DNA of 10,255 nucleotides from an uncultured Actinomycetes bacterium (GCA_903866425.1 CAIPNN010000221.1:1-10255), one strand, 5' to 3'. Counted from the first letter of the stretch, positions 1 through 8,034 are shown. Notes: generated by a model from the letters alone, not told the origin. Translations and numbers: made by a program.

Positions 1-778
1 CAAGCCGAAGTTCCGGCTCGGAGCCCTCGGTGAACGTTGGGGAGTACCCCAGATTGATGGCGGCCGGGTAGCGCCCCTCCGCCAGCACCACACGCCCCGC
101 GTACACGCCGCGCCCGGGCAGGGCCGTCTCCGGGGCAACGGCCACGTTGGCGGTGGGCAGCCCCATCTCGCGTCCACGCTGCTCGCCCGGCACCACCATG
201 CCCTCAACCGAGTGCGGCCTGCCGAGCAGGGGCTCGACTTCGGACACCTGCCCCTGCGCCACCATGCGCCGCACGCGGGTGGACGACACCGGCTTGCCAT
301 CGGGGCTCACCACGGTCTCGGGGCTCTCGACGATGAGCCCCTTGGCCCGGCCGAGCCGCTGCAGATACGACACCGTGCCGGTGCCCCCCTGGCCGAAGCG
401 GAAGTTCGCCCCAACCACGATCGACTCGGCGTTGAGCGGTGCCGAACACAGCATCTCCGCGAAGCGATCTGCCCTGATCCGCGAGAAGGCGCGGGTGAAC
501 GGCACCACCAGCACGGCATCGGCGCCCAGTGCCTCGATCAGCTGTGCCTTGAACGACGGCTCGGTGAGCACGGCTGGAGCGAGGTCGGGCTTCAGCACCG
601 CGAGGGGGTTGGGTTCGAAGGTGAGCACCATCGACTCGAGCCCGCGCTCGCGTGCGCGCTCGATGGCGCGCCCGATGATGGCCTGGTGCCCGATGTGCAC
701 ACCGTCGAACGTGCCGATGGCCACGACGCGCCGGTCGCCGCCGAGGGGGAGTTCGCCGAGCGATTGGTAGCGCTTCAT
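1..778 (-). CDS. ribF: Bifunctional riboflavin kinase / FAD synthetase, 3' end beyond window
   Basis: The enzyme phosphorylates riboflavin to FMN and adenylylates FMN to FAD in the cytoplasm. The frame reads open from the ATG at 778 to the window edge, giving 259 residues. The nucleotidyltransferase (FAD synthetase) domain comes first, with GTFDGVHIGH at residues 22-31, NFRFG at 125-129 and SSTRVR at 165-170. The riboflavin kinase domain begins near residue 185, with GREMGLPTANV at 202-212 (the PTAN nucleotide/metal-binding motif) and INLGYSPTF at 241-249. About 50 C-terminal residues, including the expected catalytic Glu, lie outside the window. The start overlaps the truB stop as ATGA (775-778). 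No good Shine-Dalgarno lies close by (an AAGGTGG is 10-16 nt upstream), so translation is probably coupled to truB. It is the last visible gene of the operon. The family call is secure. Confidence 0.96.
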   Translation of the reverse strand, partial: MKRYQSLGELPLGGDRRVVAIGTFDGVHIGHQAIIGRAIERARERGLESMVLTFEPNPLAVLKPDLAPAVLTEPSFKAQLIEALGADAVLVVPFTRAFSRIRADRFAEMLCSAPLNAESIVVGANFRFGQGGTGTVSYLQRLGRAKGLIVESPETVVSPDGKPVSSTRVRRMVAQGQVSEVEPLLGRPHSVEGMVVPGEQRGREMGLPTANVAVAPETALPGRGVYAGRVVLAEGRYPAAINLGYSPTFTEGSEPELRL

Positions 779-1644
779 CCGGCAAGCACCACCTTCGGGC
801 GGATCACGCCATCGGCCTCCGCGGTCGCGATCGCAAGCAGATCGCCCTGCATCGCCAGCGCCACGGTGCCCTCGGGCACGTCGGCGGCGGTGACCGCCCG
901 CCCGTGCTGCACGTCGGCGGCAGCGGCGGCGTCGAGCGACACCACCGGCATGTGCCCCAGGGCATCAAGCGGCGGCATGCCACAGCCGGGAGCGATCTCA
1001 TCGAGCTGCAGGGCGTCATCGACGCGAAGATCGCCCACCTCGGTACGACGCAGCGCCGCGCAGTAGCCCCCGCACCCAAGCGCCTCGCCGAGATCCGTGG
1101 CGATCTGCCGCACGTAGGTGCCCGAGCCGCAGCGGATGTCAATGTCGGCAAGGCCGGTCATCTGGTCGTACGACACCAGATCGGCGCGATGCACCACAAC
1201 CTCGCGCACCGGCAGATCAACGTCTTCGCCGCGGCGCGTGCGCGCATACAGACGCTCGCCGTCAACCTTGACGGCCGAGAGCGCGGGCACCGTCTGACTG
1301 ATGGTGCCGGTGAGGCCGGCAAGGGCGGCGCGCACGGAATCCTCGTCGGGCGGTGCCCCACCGGCAGTGATGGGCCCTTCCGGGTCGCCCGACGCTGAAC
1401 GCTCGCCCAGCTTCACCACGGCGCGGTAGCTCTTGTCGAGGCCGGTGAGGTACGGCGCCAGGCGCGTCGCACGCCCCGTCAGCACAACCAGCAGGCCGGT
1501 GGCAAAAGGATCGAGGGTGCCGGTGTGGCCGGCCTTGGGGCGACCGAGGGCGCGGCGGACGTCGCGCACAACGTCGTGCGAGGTGGGCCCGGCGGGCTTG
1601 TCCACCAGGATGGCGCGCGACTCCCCCACCGGTCGCTCACCCAT
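775..1644 (-). CDS. truB: tRNA pseudouridine(55) synthase TruB
   Basis: TruB isomerises U55 in the T-loop of tRNAs. The 289-residue product has the family's landmarks: GHTGTLDP at residues 39-46 with the catalytic Asp45, KSYRA at 71-75, ALSAVKVDGERLYARTRRGE at 121-140, SGTYVRQ at 174-180 and LRRT at 198-201. A short C-terminal domain ends in RPKVVL. I chose the ATG at 1644 because GAGG (1651-1654) sits 6 nt upstream and it gives the normal N-terminus; a TTG four codons further up (1656) is possible but less likely. The start overlaps the nrnA stop by 8 bp and the stop overlaps the ribF ATG, so it is an internal member of the operon. No key residue appears to be missing. Confidence 0.97.
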   Translation of the reverse strand: MGERPVGESRAILVDKPAGPTSHDVVRDVRRALGRPKAGHTGTLDPFATGLLVVLTGRATRLAPYLTGLDKSYRAVVKLGERSASGDPEGPITAGGAPPDEDSVRAALAGLTGTISQTVPALSAVKVDGERLYARTRRGEDVDLPVREVVVHRADLVSYDQMTGLADIDIRCGSGTYVRQIATDLGEALGCGGYCAALRRTEVGDLRVDDALQLDEIAPGCGMPPLDALGHMPVVSLDAAAAADVQHGRAVTAADVPEGTVALAMQGDLLAIATAEADGVIRPKVVLAG

Positions 1645-2641
1645 GCTGCGCCTCAATGGCGTCGCACATCATGCGAATGATGTCGTCGGGGTCGCGTTCG
1701 CTGCTGAAACCCGCGGCGGCGCGGTGTCCGCCGCCGCCCTCAAGTGCTGCGATCGCCGACACGTCAATGGCATCGCCCGACGCCCTGCTCGACACGCGCC
1801 ATCCGCCGGGCACCTGACGGATGACCGCCGACACCTCCGCGCCCTCCACGGCGCGCAGGGCCTCAGCCACGCCGTCGGAGTCTGTGCCCCCGGCAGCCGC
1901 AACGTCTGCGTCGGTGATCACGGCCACCACGAAACGTCCACCCAGCTCCGACCTGCTGGACGCGAGCGCGTGGCCGAACAGACGCATGTCGCCGAGGGGC
2001 ACACCCTCGAACAGGCGGCGGTACACCACCGCAGGCTCCACGCCTGCATCAACCAGGCGTGCCGCAACCACATGGGCCTCGGCGCCGGTGTTGGCGTAGC
2101 TGAACCGTCCGGTGTCGGTGACGAGGCCCACGTACAACGGCAGCGCGATGTCCTCGTCAATTGTCACACCGAGTGCGTCGGCAACCCGCACCACCATCTC
2201 GGCGGTGCTGGAGGCCTCGCCATCAACGAGGTTGAAGTGGCCCCACAGCGGATTGTCGTGATGGTGGTCGATGTTGATGATCGGCTCGCCCAGCGTGCAC
2301 GGGTCGTCGTCGGTCACCCGGTGCGATGTGGCGGCATCCACGCTCACCACAATGCGCTCGTCGTGATCGTCCACGGGCCCCGACACCACGGTCTCTCCGG
2401 GCGCCAGGAGCCAGGCGAGATGGTCGGGCAGACCCGGACCCTCCACGTGCCACATCACCACGTCGTGGCCGAGGCCGCGGAGCATGCGCGCCATCGCGAT
2501 CATCGAACCCGCGGCGTCGCCGTCGGGCTTGCGATGTGTGGTGACCACCACCTTCCGTGCGGGCCCCGACAGGAGCTCCGCGACGCGGTCGGCCCCCACG
2601 GCCTCCCCCGCCACCTTGGAATGGTGGTGATGGTGGCTCAC
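1637..2641 (-). CDS. nrnA: DHH/DHHA1 phosphoesterase, NrnA-type nanoRNase / pAp phosphatase
   Basis: Family members remove nucleotides from 2-5 nt RNAs and many dephosphorylate 3'-phosphoadenosine 5'-phosphate. The DHH domain shows THRKPDGDAAGS (residues 35-46), the metal-ligand Asp in SVDAA (100-104), the signature NIDHHHDN (123-130) and DTGRF (176-180). The DHHA1 domain ends with GGGGHRAAAGF (302-312), which binds the substrate. The length of 334 residues is slightly above the usual 310-330. The start is a GTG at 2641 overlapping the rbfA TGA as GTGA, with GAGGCGGA just upstream. With this start the protein begins with five consecutive histidines (residues 3-7). The next in-frame GTG is at Val10 and would remove them. 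Substrate preference (nanoRNA, pAp or cyclic-dinucleotide products) cannot be read from the sequence. Confidence 0.95.
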   Translation of the reverse strand: MSHHHHHSKVAGEAVGADRVAELLSGPARKVVVTTHRKPDGDAAGSMIAMARMLRGLGHDVVMWHVEGPGLPDHLAWLLAPGETVVSGPVDDHDERIVVSVDAATSHRVTDDDPCTLGEPIINIDHHHDNPLWGHFNLVDGEASSTAEMVVRVADALGVTIDEDIALPLYVGLVTDTGRFSYANTGAEAHVVAARLVDAGVEPAVVYRRLFEGVPLGDMRLFGHALASSRSELGGRFVVAVITDADVAAAGGTDSDGVAEALRAVEGAEVSAVIRQVPGGWRVSSRASGDAIDVSAIAALEGGGGHRAAAGFSSERDPDDIIRMMCDAIEAQHG

Positions 2642-3012
2642 TCCGCCTCAGGCTCCGGCAGGGGGCCGTCGGGTGCCACCTCGTCGATGAGGGCCGTCAG
2701 GCGTCGGGCCTCTTCCTGCAACTCATCGTGGATGAACACCAGGTGCGGAGTCTGGCGCGACTTGAGCACCCGGGCAACGCGACCCTGCAGCACCCCGCGG
2801 GCGGCCTCAAGGGCGGCGGCGGCGCCATCGGTGCGCTTGGGGTCGAGCACCGTCCAATACACCTTGGCGCGACCAAGATCGGGACTGCTCTCGACCGACA
2901 CGATGGTGACCATCTGCAGGCGGGGGTCAGACAACTCCGTGAGAATCGACTGACCCACCACCTCGCGGATGGCCTCGTTCGCCCGGCGCTGGCGCTGGCG
3001 CGGTGCGCCCAT
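2638..3012 (-). CDS. rbfA: 30S ribosome-binding factor RbfA
   Basis: RbfA binds the 30S precursor and assists late maturation of 16S rRNA and cold adaptation. The 124-residue length is typical. The single KH-like domain shows SDPRLQMVTIVSVESSPDL (residues 28-46), followed by RAKVYWTVL (48-56), and the second hallmark LKSRQTPHLVFIHD (83-96). The N-terminus is basic (RQRQRR, residues 5-10), as expected for rRNA contact. The C-terminal tail is short and acidic. The start is an ATG at 3012, with GGAG (3020-3023) 7 nt upstream in the 13-bp gap after infB. It is followed directly by nrnA with a 4-bp overlap. Confidence 0.96.
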   Translation of the reverse strand: MGAPRQRQRRANEAIREVVGQSILTELSDPRLQMVTIVSVESSPDLGRAKVYWTVLDPKRTDGAAAALEAARGVLQGRVARVLKSRQTPHLVFIHDELQEEARRLTALIDEVAPDGPLPEPEAE

Positions 3013-3025
3013 CAGCCGGCTCCGG

Positions 3026-5869
3026 CTACTCGCTGTCGCTGGCGGGCGTGGGCGTCACCGGTGCGGGCGGGGCGGTGGCGGCCTGCGCAGTACGCGCGAC
3101 CTCCTTCAGCTCGAACACCTCAATCTCGTCGCCTTCCTTGACGTCATTGAAGTCGTCGAGCAGCACGCCACACTCAAAGCCCTGCTGCACCTCGCGCACG
3201 TCGTCGTCCACGCGACGCAGCGAGCCGATCTTGCCTGCGTACACCACCGTGCCGTCGCGCACGAGGCGGCAATCGGCCCCGCGGCGCGCCGTTCCGTTGG
3301 TGACGTAGCAACCGGCGATGGTTCCCAGACGACTGGCCTTGAAGATGGCCCGAACCTCGAGGGAGCCCATGGCCTCCTCGACGATGTCGGGCTCCAGCAG
3401 GCCCACCAGGGCATCGCGAACGTCCTCGATGGCGCGGTAGATCACGCGGTAGGTGCGCACGTCGACGCCCTCGCGCTCGGCGAGCACCTTGGCCTCGGGC
3501 CGCGGACGCACGTTGAAGCCGATGACGATGGCGTCTGAGGCCGCGGCGAGGTTGACGTCCGACTCGGTGACCGCACCCACACCCGTGTGGATGATGCGCA
3601 GACGCACTTCGGTCTGCTCCACCTTGTTGAGGGCGTCCTCGAGGGCACCGACGGAGCCCTGCACGTCACCCTTGATGATGATGTTGAGTTCCTTGAGCCC
3701 ACCCTCCGAGATGCGCGCGAAGAGGTCTTCAAGCGACACGGGCCTGCGGTTGGCCAGGTCTTCTGCGCGCAGGCGCTGACTGCGGGTGGCGGCGATCTGG
3801 CGGGCCAGGCGCTCGTTCTCCACCACGCGGAACTTCTCACCTGCGGCCGGCACGCCATCAAGGCCGAGGATCTCCACCGGCACTGAGGGCCCGGCGGCGG
3901 TCATGGGCTCGCCGTTGTAATCGAGCATCGCGCGCACGCGACCGAAGGTCTCGCCCACCACGAGGATGTCGCCCACCTTCAGCGTGCCGCGCTGCACAAG
4001 CAGGGTGCACACGGGGCCGCGGCCGGCGTCGAGGCGCGACTCCACCACGGTGCCCGATGCCTCAGGCGTCGGGTTGGCCTTGGGCTCGGCGTCCGCGTCT
4101 GCCACCAGCAGCACCGTTTCGACGAGCTCCTCGAGCCCGTCCCCGCGGTGTGCGGACACCGGCACGAACTCGGTGGTACCGCCCCAATCGGTGGGAATGA
4201 CCTCGTGCTGCGACAGCTCGGTCTTCACCTTCTCGGGGTTGGCGTTCTCCTTGTCGATCTTGTTGATCGCCACCACGAAGGGCACGTCGGCAGCCTTCGC
4301 GTGGTCAATCGCCTCAATCGTCTGCGGCATCACGCCGTCGTCGGCGGCCACAACGATGATGGCCACGTCGGTGATCTTGGCGCCGCGGGCACGCATGGCG
4401 GTGAACGCCTCGTGACCCGGGGTGTCGAGGAAGGTGACCTCGCGCTCGTTGTGGTGCACCTGGTACGCACCGATGTGCTGCGTGATGCCGCCGGCCTCGC
4501 CGGCTGCAACCTCGGTGGCACGGATGGCGTCGAGGAGTGACGTCTTTCCGTGGTCCACGTGACCCATGACGGTCACCACAGGAGCGCGCGCCACCAGGTC
4601 GGCCGGGTCGTCGTCGAACACGGCCTCGAGGTCGGGCTCCTCCTCGGCGTGCACGATGGCGATCTTCCGCTCCAGATCGGCCGCGATGAGCTCGATGGAG
4701 TCGTCGGACATCGACTGCGTGATGGTCACCAGCTCGCCCATGGTCATCATGAACTTGATGATCTGTGCGGTGGGGATGCCAAGCGACTCGGCAAGTTCCT
4801 TCACCGTCGCGCCCGAGCGGATGTCGACCTGCGGCATGTCCGCCGGGTTCATCTGCGGCTGCTGTGCCTGATCCCCCTGGTCCGAACGGCCGCCACGACG
4901 GTCCTTGCGGTCGCGCGGGCCCCCGCCCTGACGGCGACTGGCCTGCGCGTCAATGACCACACGACGCTTGCGGCCGCGGCCGGCCCCACCACCCGGACGG
5001 CCGATGCCGCCGGTGCCGCGGGGCGGAAGCGTGCCCGATCGGCCCCGGTCGCCCGGTGCACCCGAACCCGGGTAGCTCGATCCGCCACCACTGCCACCAT
5101 CGGTGGTGCCACCACCGCCTGCGCTGCCTCCCCCGCTCTGCGGTGCCGGGCGACCCGGTGCAGGCGGCGGCGGGGTGTCACGACGCGGCTTGGGAAGCAC
5201 GATCTTCTCGGGCGCCCGCTTCGGCGGAATGCGCTCCTCGACCTTGGGCTTCTCTTCAACCGGCGCAGCTGCCTCGGGCGCGGCGGGCGCTGCGTCTGCC
5301 GGGGCGGCGGGTGCTTCAGTGGCCTCCGTTGCCTCCGGTGCGACAACGGCCGCAGGAGCAGCGGGGGCCTCGTCCGCGACGGGCTCTGCAGCGGCTGGTG
5401 CGGCCTCCGCCTCGGGTGCGGCAGGGGCGTCGGGCTCAACCGGTGCGGGGGCGTCGGCCACGGGCGCAGCGGGCTCATCGGCCACGGCTGCCGGTGCGGG
5501 TTCAGCCGGTGCGGGCTCGGCCGGTGCGGACTCGACCGGTGCGGACTCGACCGGTGCTGCGGCCATCGGGGCGGGCGTGGCCGCGGCGGGTGCCTCTGCC
5601 ACAACCGGCTCGGCAACGGGCTCGGCAGGAGGTGCCTCGGCCTCGGGCTCCTTCTTCTTCGCCTTCTTCTTGGGCGGCTCCGGCTCGGGCATCGGGTAGT
5701 CGGGCTGCGGGTTCCTGGTGGGCGACAGGATGTGCATGGCCCAGTCCACGTCGACCGTCGACGATGCCGTCTTCACGTCGTACCCGGCGCGCTGGAGGCG
5801 TGCGAGCACGTTGGCGCTCGGAAGCCCCTCCTCCTTGGCGATCTCGTATACCCGCTTCTTGCTGCTCAT
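3026..5869 (-). CDS. infB: Translation initiation factor IF-2
   Basis: IF-2 is the GTPase that places fMet-tRNA on the 30S subunit and promotes 50S joining. The protein has 947 residues. Residues 1-50 form an IF2_N module (KRVYEIAKEEGL). Residues 62-235 are a low-complexity Ala/Pro/Glu linker, and 240-335 are rich in Gly and Arg. A second IF2_N-like module lies at about 350-400 (GATVKELAESLGIP). The GTPase domain shows G1 GHVDHGKT (436-443), G2 GGITQHIG (460-467), G3 DTPGHEAF (482-489), G4 NKID (536-539) and G5 SAH (572-574). Domains II, III and IV follow, including GDVQGSVGALEDAL (734-747). After VFELKEVART there is an extra tail of about 20 Ala/Pro residues not usual in the family. The ATG at 5869 has GAGAGG 5 nt upstream and overlaps the ylxR stop as ATGA. 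The stop is TAG. Confidence 0.98.
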   Translation of the reverse strand: MSSKKRVYEIAKEEGLPSANVLARLQRAGYDVKTASSTVDVDWAMHILSPTRNPQPDYPMPEPEPPKKKAKKKEPEAEAPPAEPVAEPVVAEAPAAATPAPMAAAPVESAPVESAPAEPAPAEPAPAAVADEPAAPVADAPAPVEPDAPAAPEAEAAPAAAEPVADEAPAAPAAVVAPEATEATEAPAAPADAAPAAPEAAAPVEEKPKVEERIPPKRAPEKIVLPKPRRDTPPPPAPGRPAPQSGGGSAGGGGTTDGGSGGGSSYPGSGAPGDRGRSGTLPPRGTGGIGRPGGGAGRGRKRRVVIDAQASRRQGGGPRDRKDRRGGRSDQGDQAQQPQMNPADMPQVDIRSGATVKELAESLGIPTAQIIKFMMTMGELVTITQSMSDDSIELIAADLERKIAIVHAEEEPDLEAVFDDDPADLVARAPVVTVMGHVDHGKTSLLDAIRATEVAAGEAGGITQHIGAYQVHHNEREVTFLDTPGHEAFTAMRARGAKITDVAIIVVAADDGVMPQTIEAIDHAKAADVPFVVAINKIDKENANPEKVKTELSQHEVIPTDWGGTTEFVPVSAHRGDGLEELVETVLLVADADAEPKANPTPEASGTVVESRLDAGRGPVCTLLVQRGTLKVGDILVVGETFGRVRAMLDYNGEPMTAAGPSVPVEILGLDGVPAAGEKFRVVENERLARQIAATRSQRLRAEDLANRRPVSLEDLFARISEGGLKELNIIIKGDVQGSVGALEDALNKVEQTEVRLRIIHTGVGAVTESDVNLAAASDAIVIGFNVRPRPEAKVLAEREGVDVRTYRVIYRAIEDVRDALVGLLEPDIVEEAMGSLEVRAIFKASRLGTIAGCYVTNGTARRGADCRLVRDGTVVYAGKIGSLRRVDDDVREVQQGFECGVLLDDFNDVKEGDEIEVFELKEVARTAQAATAPPAPVTPTPASDSE
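5491..5550. repeat. 15-bp tandem repeat inside the infB linker, four copies
   Basis: Four head-to-tail 15-bp units start with ccggtgcgg at 5491, 5506, 5521 and 5536; the last two are identical. A fifth unit starting at 5551 is degenerate. On the minus strand they encode pentapeptides alternating PVESA and PAEPA in the disordered IF-2 linker (about residues 105-124). The repeat keeps the reading frame, so length changes by slippage would be tolerated. It has no spacers and is not a CRISPR. Confidence 0.85.
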
Positions 5870-6117
5870 GCGTGCCTCTCGTCAACCATCTCGCCGGCCA
5901 TCGTCACGTCAACCTTCACCTGGGCCCGCGCACCGCGCGCGAAGCCCCGTCGTTCCACTGCCCGCGCAAAGCACTCCCGGCTGCGACACGTGTAGATGCC
6001 GCGCCCCGGTCGCGCCCCGCCGTCGTCCCGGACCACCGTGAGCACCTCGCCGTCGCGCACGGGCGTGAACCGCGCGAGCTCCGACTTGGGCGCACGGCGG
6101 CCACACCCGGCGCACAT
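5866..6117 (-). CDS. ylxR: YlxR family (DUF448) RNA-binding/regulatory protein
   Basis: YlxR is a small protein encoded between nusA and infB in many bacteria. It has been described as nucleoid- or RNA-associated and a regulator, but its biochemical role is not settled. The 83 residues show CAGCGRRAPKSELARF near the N-terminus, GRGIYTC at 38-44 and a second Cys at 49, followed by a basic segment (RAVERRGFARGARAQVK), all matching the family pattern. The best start is the ATG at 6117. No purine-rich Shine-Dalgarno precedes it (the sequence upstream is CCCCCAGCGC). The in-frame codons before it read VPQR, which resembles the usual residues ahead of the first Cys pair, but no ATG, GTG or TTG lies there. 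It begins 34 bp after the nusA stop and overlaps the infB start by 4 bp. Confidence 0.9.
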   Translation of the reverse strand: MCAGCGRRAPKSELARFTPVRDGEVLTVVRDDGGARPGRGIYTCRSRECFARAVERRGFARGARAQVKVDVTMAGEMVDERHA

Positions 6118-6151
6118 GCGCTGGGGGACGTGCGACGTGGGCGGGCCTGCG

Positions 6152-7645
6152 TCACGCGTCCGATGCCTCCTCGCTCACCTCTGCTGCCTCCACTGCCTCG
6201 GCAGCGGCCTCTTCCAGCACCGCCTCGGCCGCAGCCTCCTCGGGCGCAGCATCTGCCTCGATTGCCTCGGCGGTTGCCTCGGCGTCCTCCACGGCGTCGG
6301 CCGCGTCAACCACGTCCTGCGCCTCGACGAAGCCTTCGGAGTCTGCCTCCGGCACGTCACTGGTGACGGGCTCCGCAACCTCAGGAACCGCAGCGGCGGC
6401 CTCGAGCACTGCCTGATTGGCCGCAGATGCCTCGGCGGTGTGGCCCTCCAGCGCGCAGTAGCGCGAGCCTGCCTCAACCGCGTTGGGGCAGCGACGGCCG
6501 GTCTGGAGGATGAAGGCACAGCGCGCCACGCCACCCTCGAGCTCGTCACCGAACTCGTCCGAGGCCTCCTCGGCCGCGAACGTCGACTCGCTCTTGATGT
6601 CGATGCGCCAACCGGTGAGGCGTGCGGCCAGACGGGCGTTCATGCCCTCCTTGCCGATGGCAAGCGACAGCTGGTCGTCGGGCACGATGACCACTGCCTG
6701 CCGGGCCTCGTCGTCAACCAGCACCTCGCGCACGCGGGCCGGCGACAGCGCCTTGGCCACGTAGCGCGCGGGCTCGTCGTTGAACGGGATGATGTCGATC
6801 TTCTCGCCGCGAAGCTCCGACACGACCATGCGCACACGCGAGCCACGCGGGCCCACGCAGGCACCCACCGGGTCGACGCCCTGCACGTTCGAGATGACGG
6901 CGATCTTCGAGCGCCAGCCGGCCTCACGGGCAACGTTGCGAATCTCCACCAGGCCGTCGGCGATCTCGGGGACCTCAAGCTCGAACAGACGCTTGATGAT
7001 CTCGTCGGACCGGCGGCTCAGGATGACCTGCGGGCCCTTGTTCGAGGCGCGCACGTCGGCGATGACCGCCTTGATGCGGGCACCGTGGTCGTACCGCTCA
7101 CCCGGCACCTGCTCGCTGGCGGGAAGCAGCGCCTCCACACGACCCAGGTCGACCAGGGTGTACCGGTGGTCGCTCTGCTGGATGATGCCGTTGACCACCT
7201 CGCCCACGCGGTCGACGTACTCGTCGTACATCATCTCGCGCTCGGCCTCGCGAATGCGCTGCAGCACCACCTGCTTGGCGGTCTGCGCAGCGATGCGGCC
7301 GAAGTTGTCGGTGGTCACGCTCACGGGCTGGATCTGCTCGGGCCCGTAGGCCGACCAGTCGATGTCCGGCGGCGGCGGCTCGAACTCCGCGGGGTCAACC
7401 CCCTCGGGAATCTCCGGCTCGGGCCGGGGCAGCGTGACGAGCTCGGCGCCCTCGGGCAGCACAAGCTGGTTCACCTGCATCTCGCCGGTTTCGCGGTCGA
7501 TGTCGACCCGCGCCCACTCCACAGCACCCGGGGTCTTCCGGTATGCCGCAAGCAGCGCGTCCTCGAGCGCCACAAGGAGGGTCTCGGAATCGATCCCCTT
7601 CTCGCGCTCGATCTGCTTGATCGCCTCGATGATCTCGCGGTTCAC
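6152..7645 (-). CDS. nusA: Transcription termination/antitermination factor NusA with a Cys3-His motif and acidic tail
   Basis: NusA binds RNA polymerase and nascent RNA and modulates pausing, termination and rRNA antitermination. The protein has 497 residues. The N-terminal RNAP-binding domain covers about 1-140, with a Pro-rich insert at 71-105. The S1 domain is about 145-200 (GEVVNGIIQQSDHRYTLVDL). KH1 and KH2 follow, with GACVGPRGSRVRMVVSEL (261-278) and LAIGKEGMNARLAARLTGW (328-346). The part after KH2 is unusual: Cys376, Cys386, Cys397 and His402 form a C-X9-C-X10-C-X4-H pattern resembling a small zinc-binding knuckle. A tail of about 95 Ala/Glu-rich, strongly acidic residues then runs to the end. 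The start is a GTG at 7645 with AGGAG (7652-7656) 6 nt upstream, overlapping the rimP stop as GTGA. There are no Acidic Repeat domains of the enterobacterial type. Confidence 0.97.
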   Translation of the reverse strand: MNREIIEAIKQIEREKGIDSETLLVALEDALLAAYRKTPGAVEWARVDIDRETGEMQVNQLVLPEGAELVTLPRPEPEIPEGVDPAEFEPPPPDIDWSAYGPEQIQPVSVTTDNFGRIAAQTAKQVVLQRIREAEREMMYDEYVDRVGEVVNGIIQQSDHRYTLVDLGRVEALLPASEQVPGERYDHGARIKAVIADVRASNKGPQVILSRRSDEIIKRLFELEVPEIADGLVEIRNVAREAGWRSKIAVISNVQGVDPVGACVGPRGSRVRMVVSELRGEKIDIIPFNDEPARYVAKALSPARVREVLVDDEARQAVVIVPDDQLSLAIGKEGMNARLAARLTGWRIDIKSESTFAAEEASDEFGDELEGGVARCAFILQTGRRCPNAVEAGSRYCALEGHTAEASAANQAVLEAAAAVPEVAEPVTSDVPEADSEGFVEAQDVVDAADAVEDAEATAEAIEADAAPEEAAAEAVLEEAAAEAVEAAEVSEEASDA

Positions 7646-8034
7646 GTCAGGCTCCTGCCGTCATCGTCACATTCCGCCTTCACCATTCGGGCCCGCCGCA
7701 CCGCATCGCGCGGCACGACCACCACACCCGTCGGGGTGTCCACCGTGAGCGACTCCTCCGTCGCCTCCGTAAGAACCCCCGACACCGACTTTCCCGCCCC
7801 GGGCACTGCGCCCGCTGCGACGGTCAACTTCACCTGGCAGCCAACGGCCTCCAGGAAGTGCCGGGTGACGCGGAGCGGTGGCTCCGGGCCCGGCGATGAT
7901 ACCTCCACTGCGTAGCGGTCCCGAAGGCCCGCATCGTCAAGCACACGCGTCACACGCACGCACAACTCGTGATCCACACGCTCGGGATGCGCAATGACCA
8001 CGCTCAGCACACCCGATCCGCCGCTGCCGCCCAC
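7642..8034 (-). CDS. rimP: Ribosome maturation factor RimP (N-terminus probably longer)
   Basis: RimP binds free 30S subunits and is needed for their maturation. From the GTG at 8034, the first canonical start in frame, the product has 130 residues. It shows VLSVVIAHPERVDHELC (9-25, equivalent to the lrvyID..GvtleDC region), YAVEVSSPGPEPPL (41-54, the family's YxLEVSSPG signature) and a C-terminal SH3-like domain with VSGVLTEATEESLTV (84-98). This start omits the first helix and strand of the family. The same frame stays open for 34 more codons, to a stop at 8137-8139, and encodes IEQQVADLLAREIPEVDL, which looks like that missing part. Starting at the ATC at 8100 would give 152 residues, the normal length. 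The given 5' end is therefore the conservative choice. No Shine-Dalgarno lies at the GTG at 8034. The stop overlaps the nusA GTG. Confidence 0.88.
   Translation of the reverse strand: MGGSGGSGVLSVVIAHPERVDHELCVRVTRVLDDAGLRDRYAVEVSSPGPEPPLRVTRHFLEAVGCQVKLTVAAGAVPGAGKSVSGVLTEATEESLTVDTPTGVVVVPRDAVRRARMVKAECDDDGRSLT

Noticed and set aside
2612..2641. Five-His run as a cloning-tag contaminant
   Set aside because: It sits at a natural 4-bp overlap between rbfA and nrnA in an intact operon, with no vector sequence around it.
1433..2953. 506-codon plus-strand frame opposite nrnA and truB
   Set aside because: It has no domain or composition typical of a protein; it mirrors the DHH phosphoesterase and TruB genes.
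5491..5556. Short regular repeats as a possible CRISPR or binding-site array
   Set aside because: The units are contiguous, 15 bp, in frame and lie in the IF-2 linker; there are no spacers.
4550..6366. Long open frames on the plus strand opposite infB (for example 4550-5995 and 5056-6366)
   Set aside because: They are antisense shadows of a GC-rich gene. Their products are skewed to Arg, Gly and Cys or Pro with no recognisable domain, while the minus strand encodes a complete IF-2.
5996..7915. 639-codon plus-strand frame opposite nusA and rimP
   Set aside because: The minus strand encodes an unmistakable NusA here. The plus frame is Leu/His/Arg-rich with no motif and results from the codon bias of GC-rich coding DNA.
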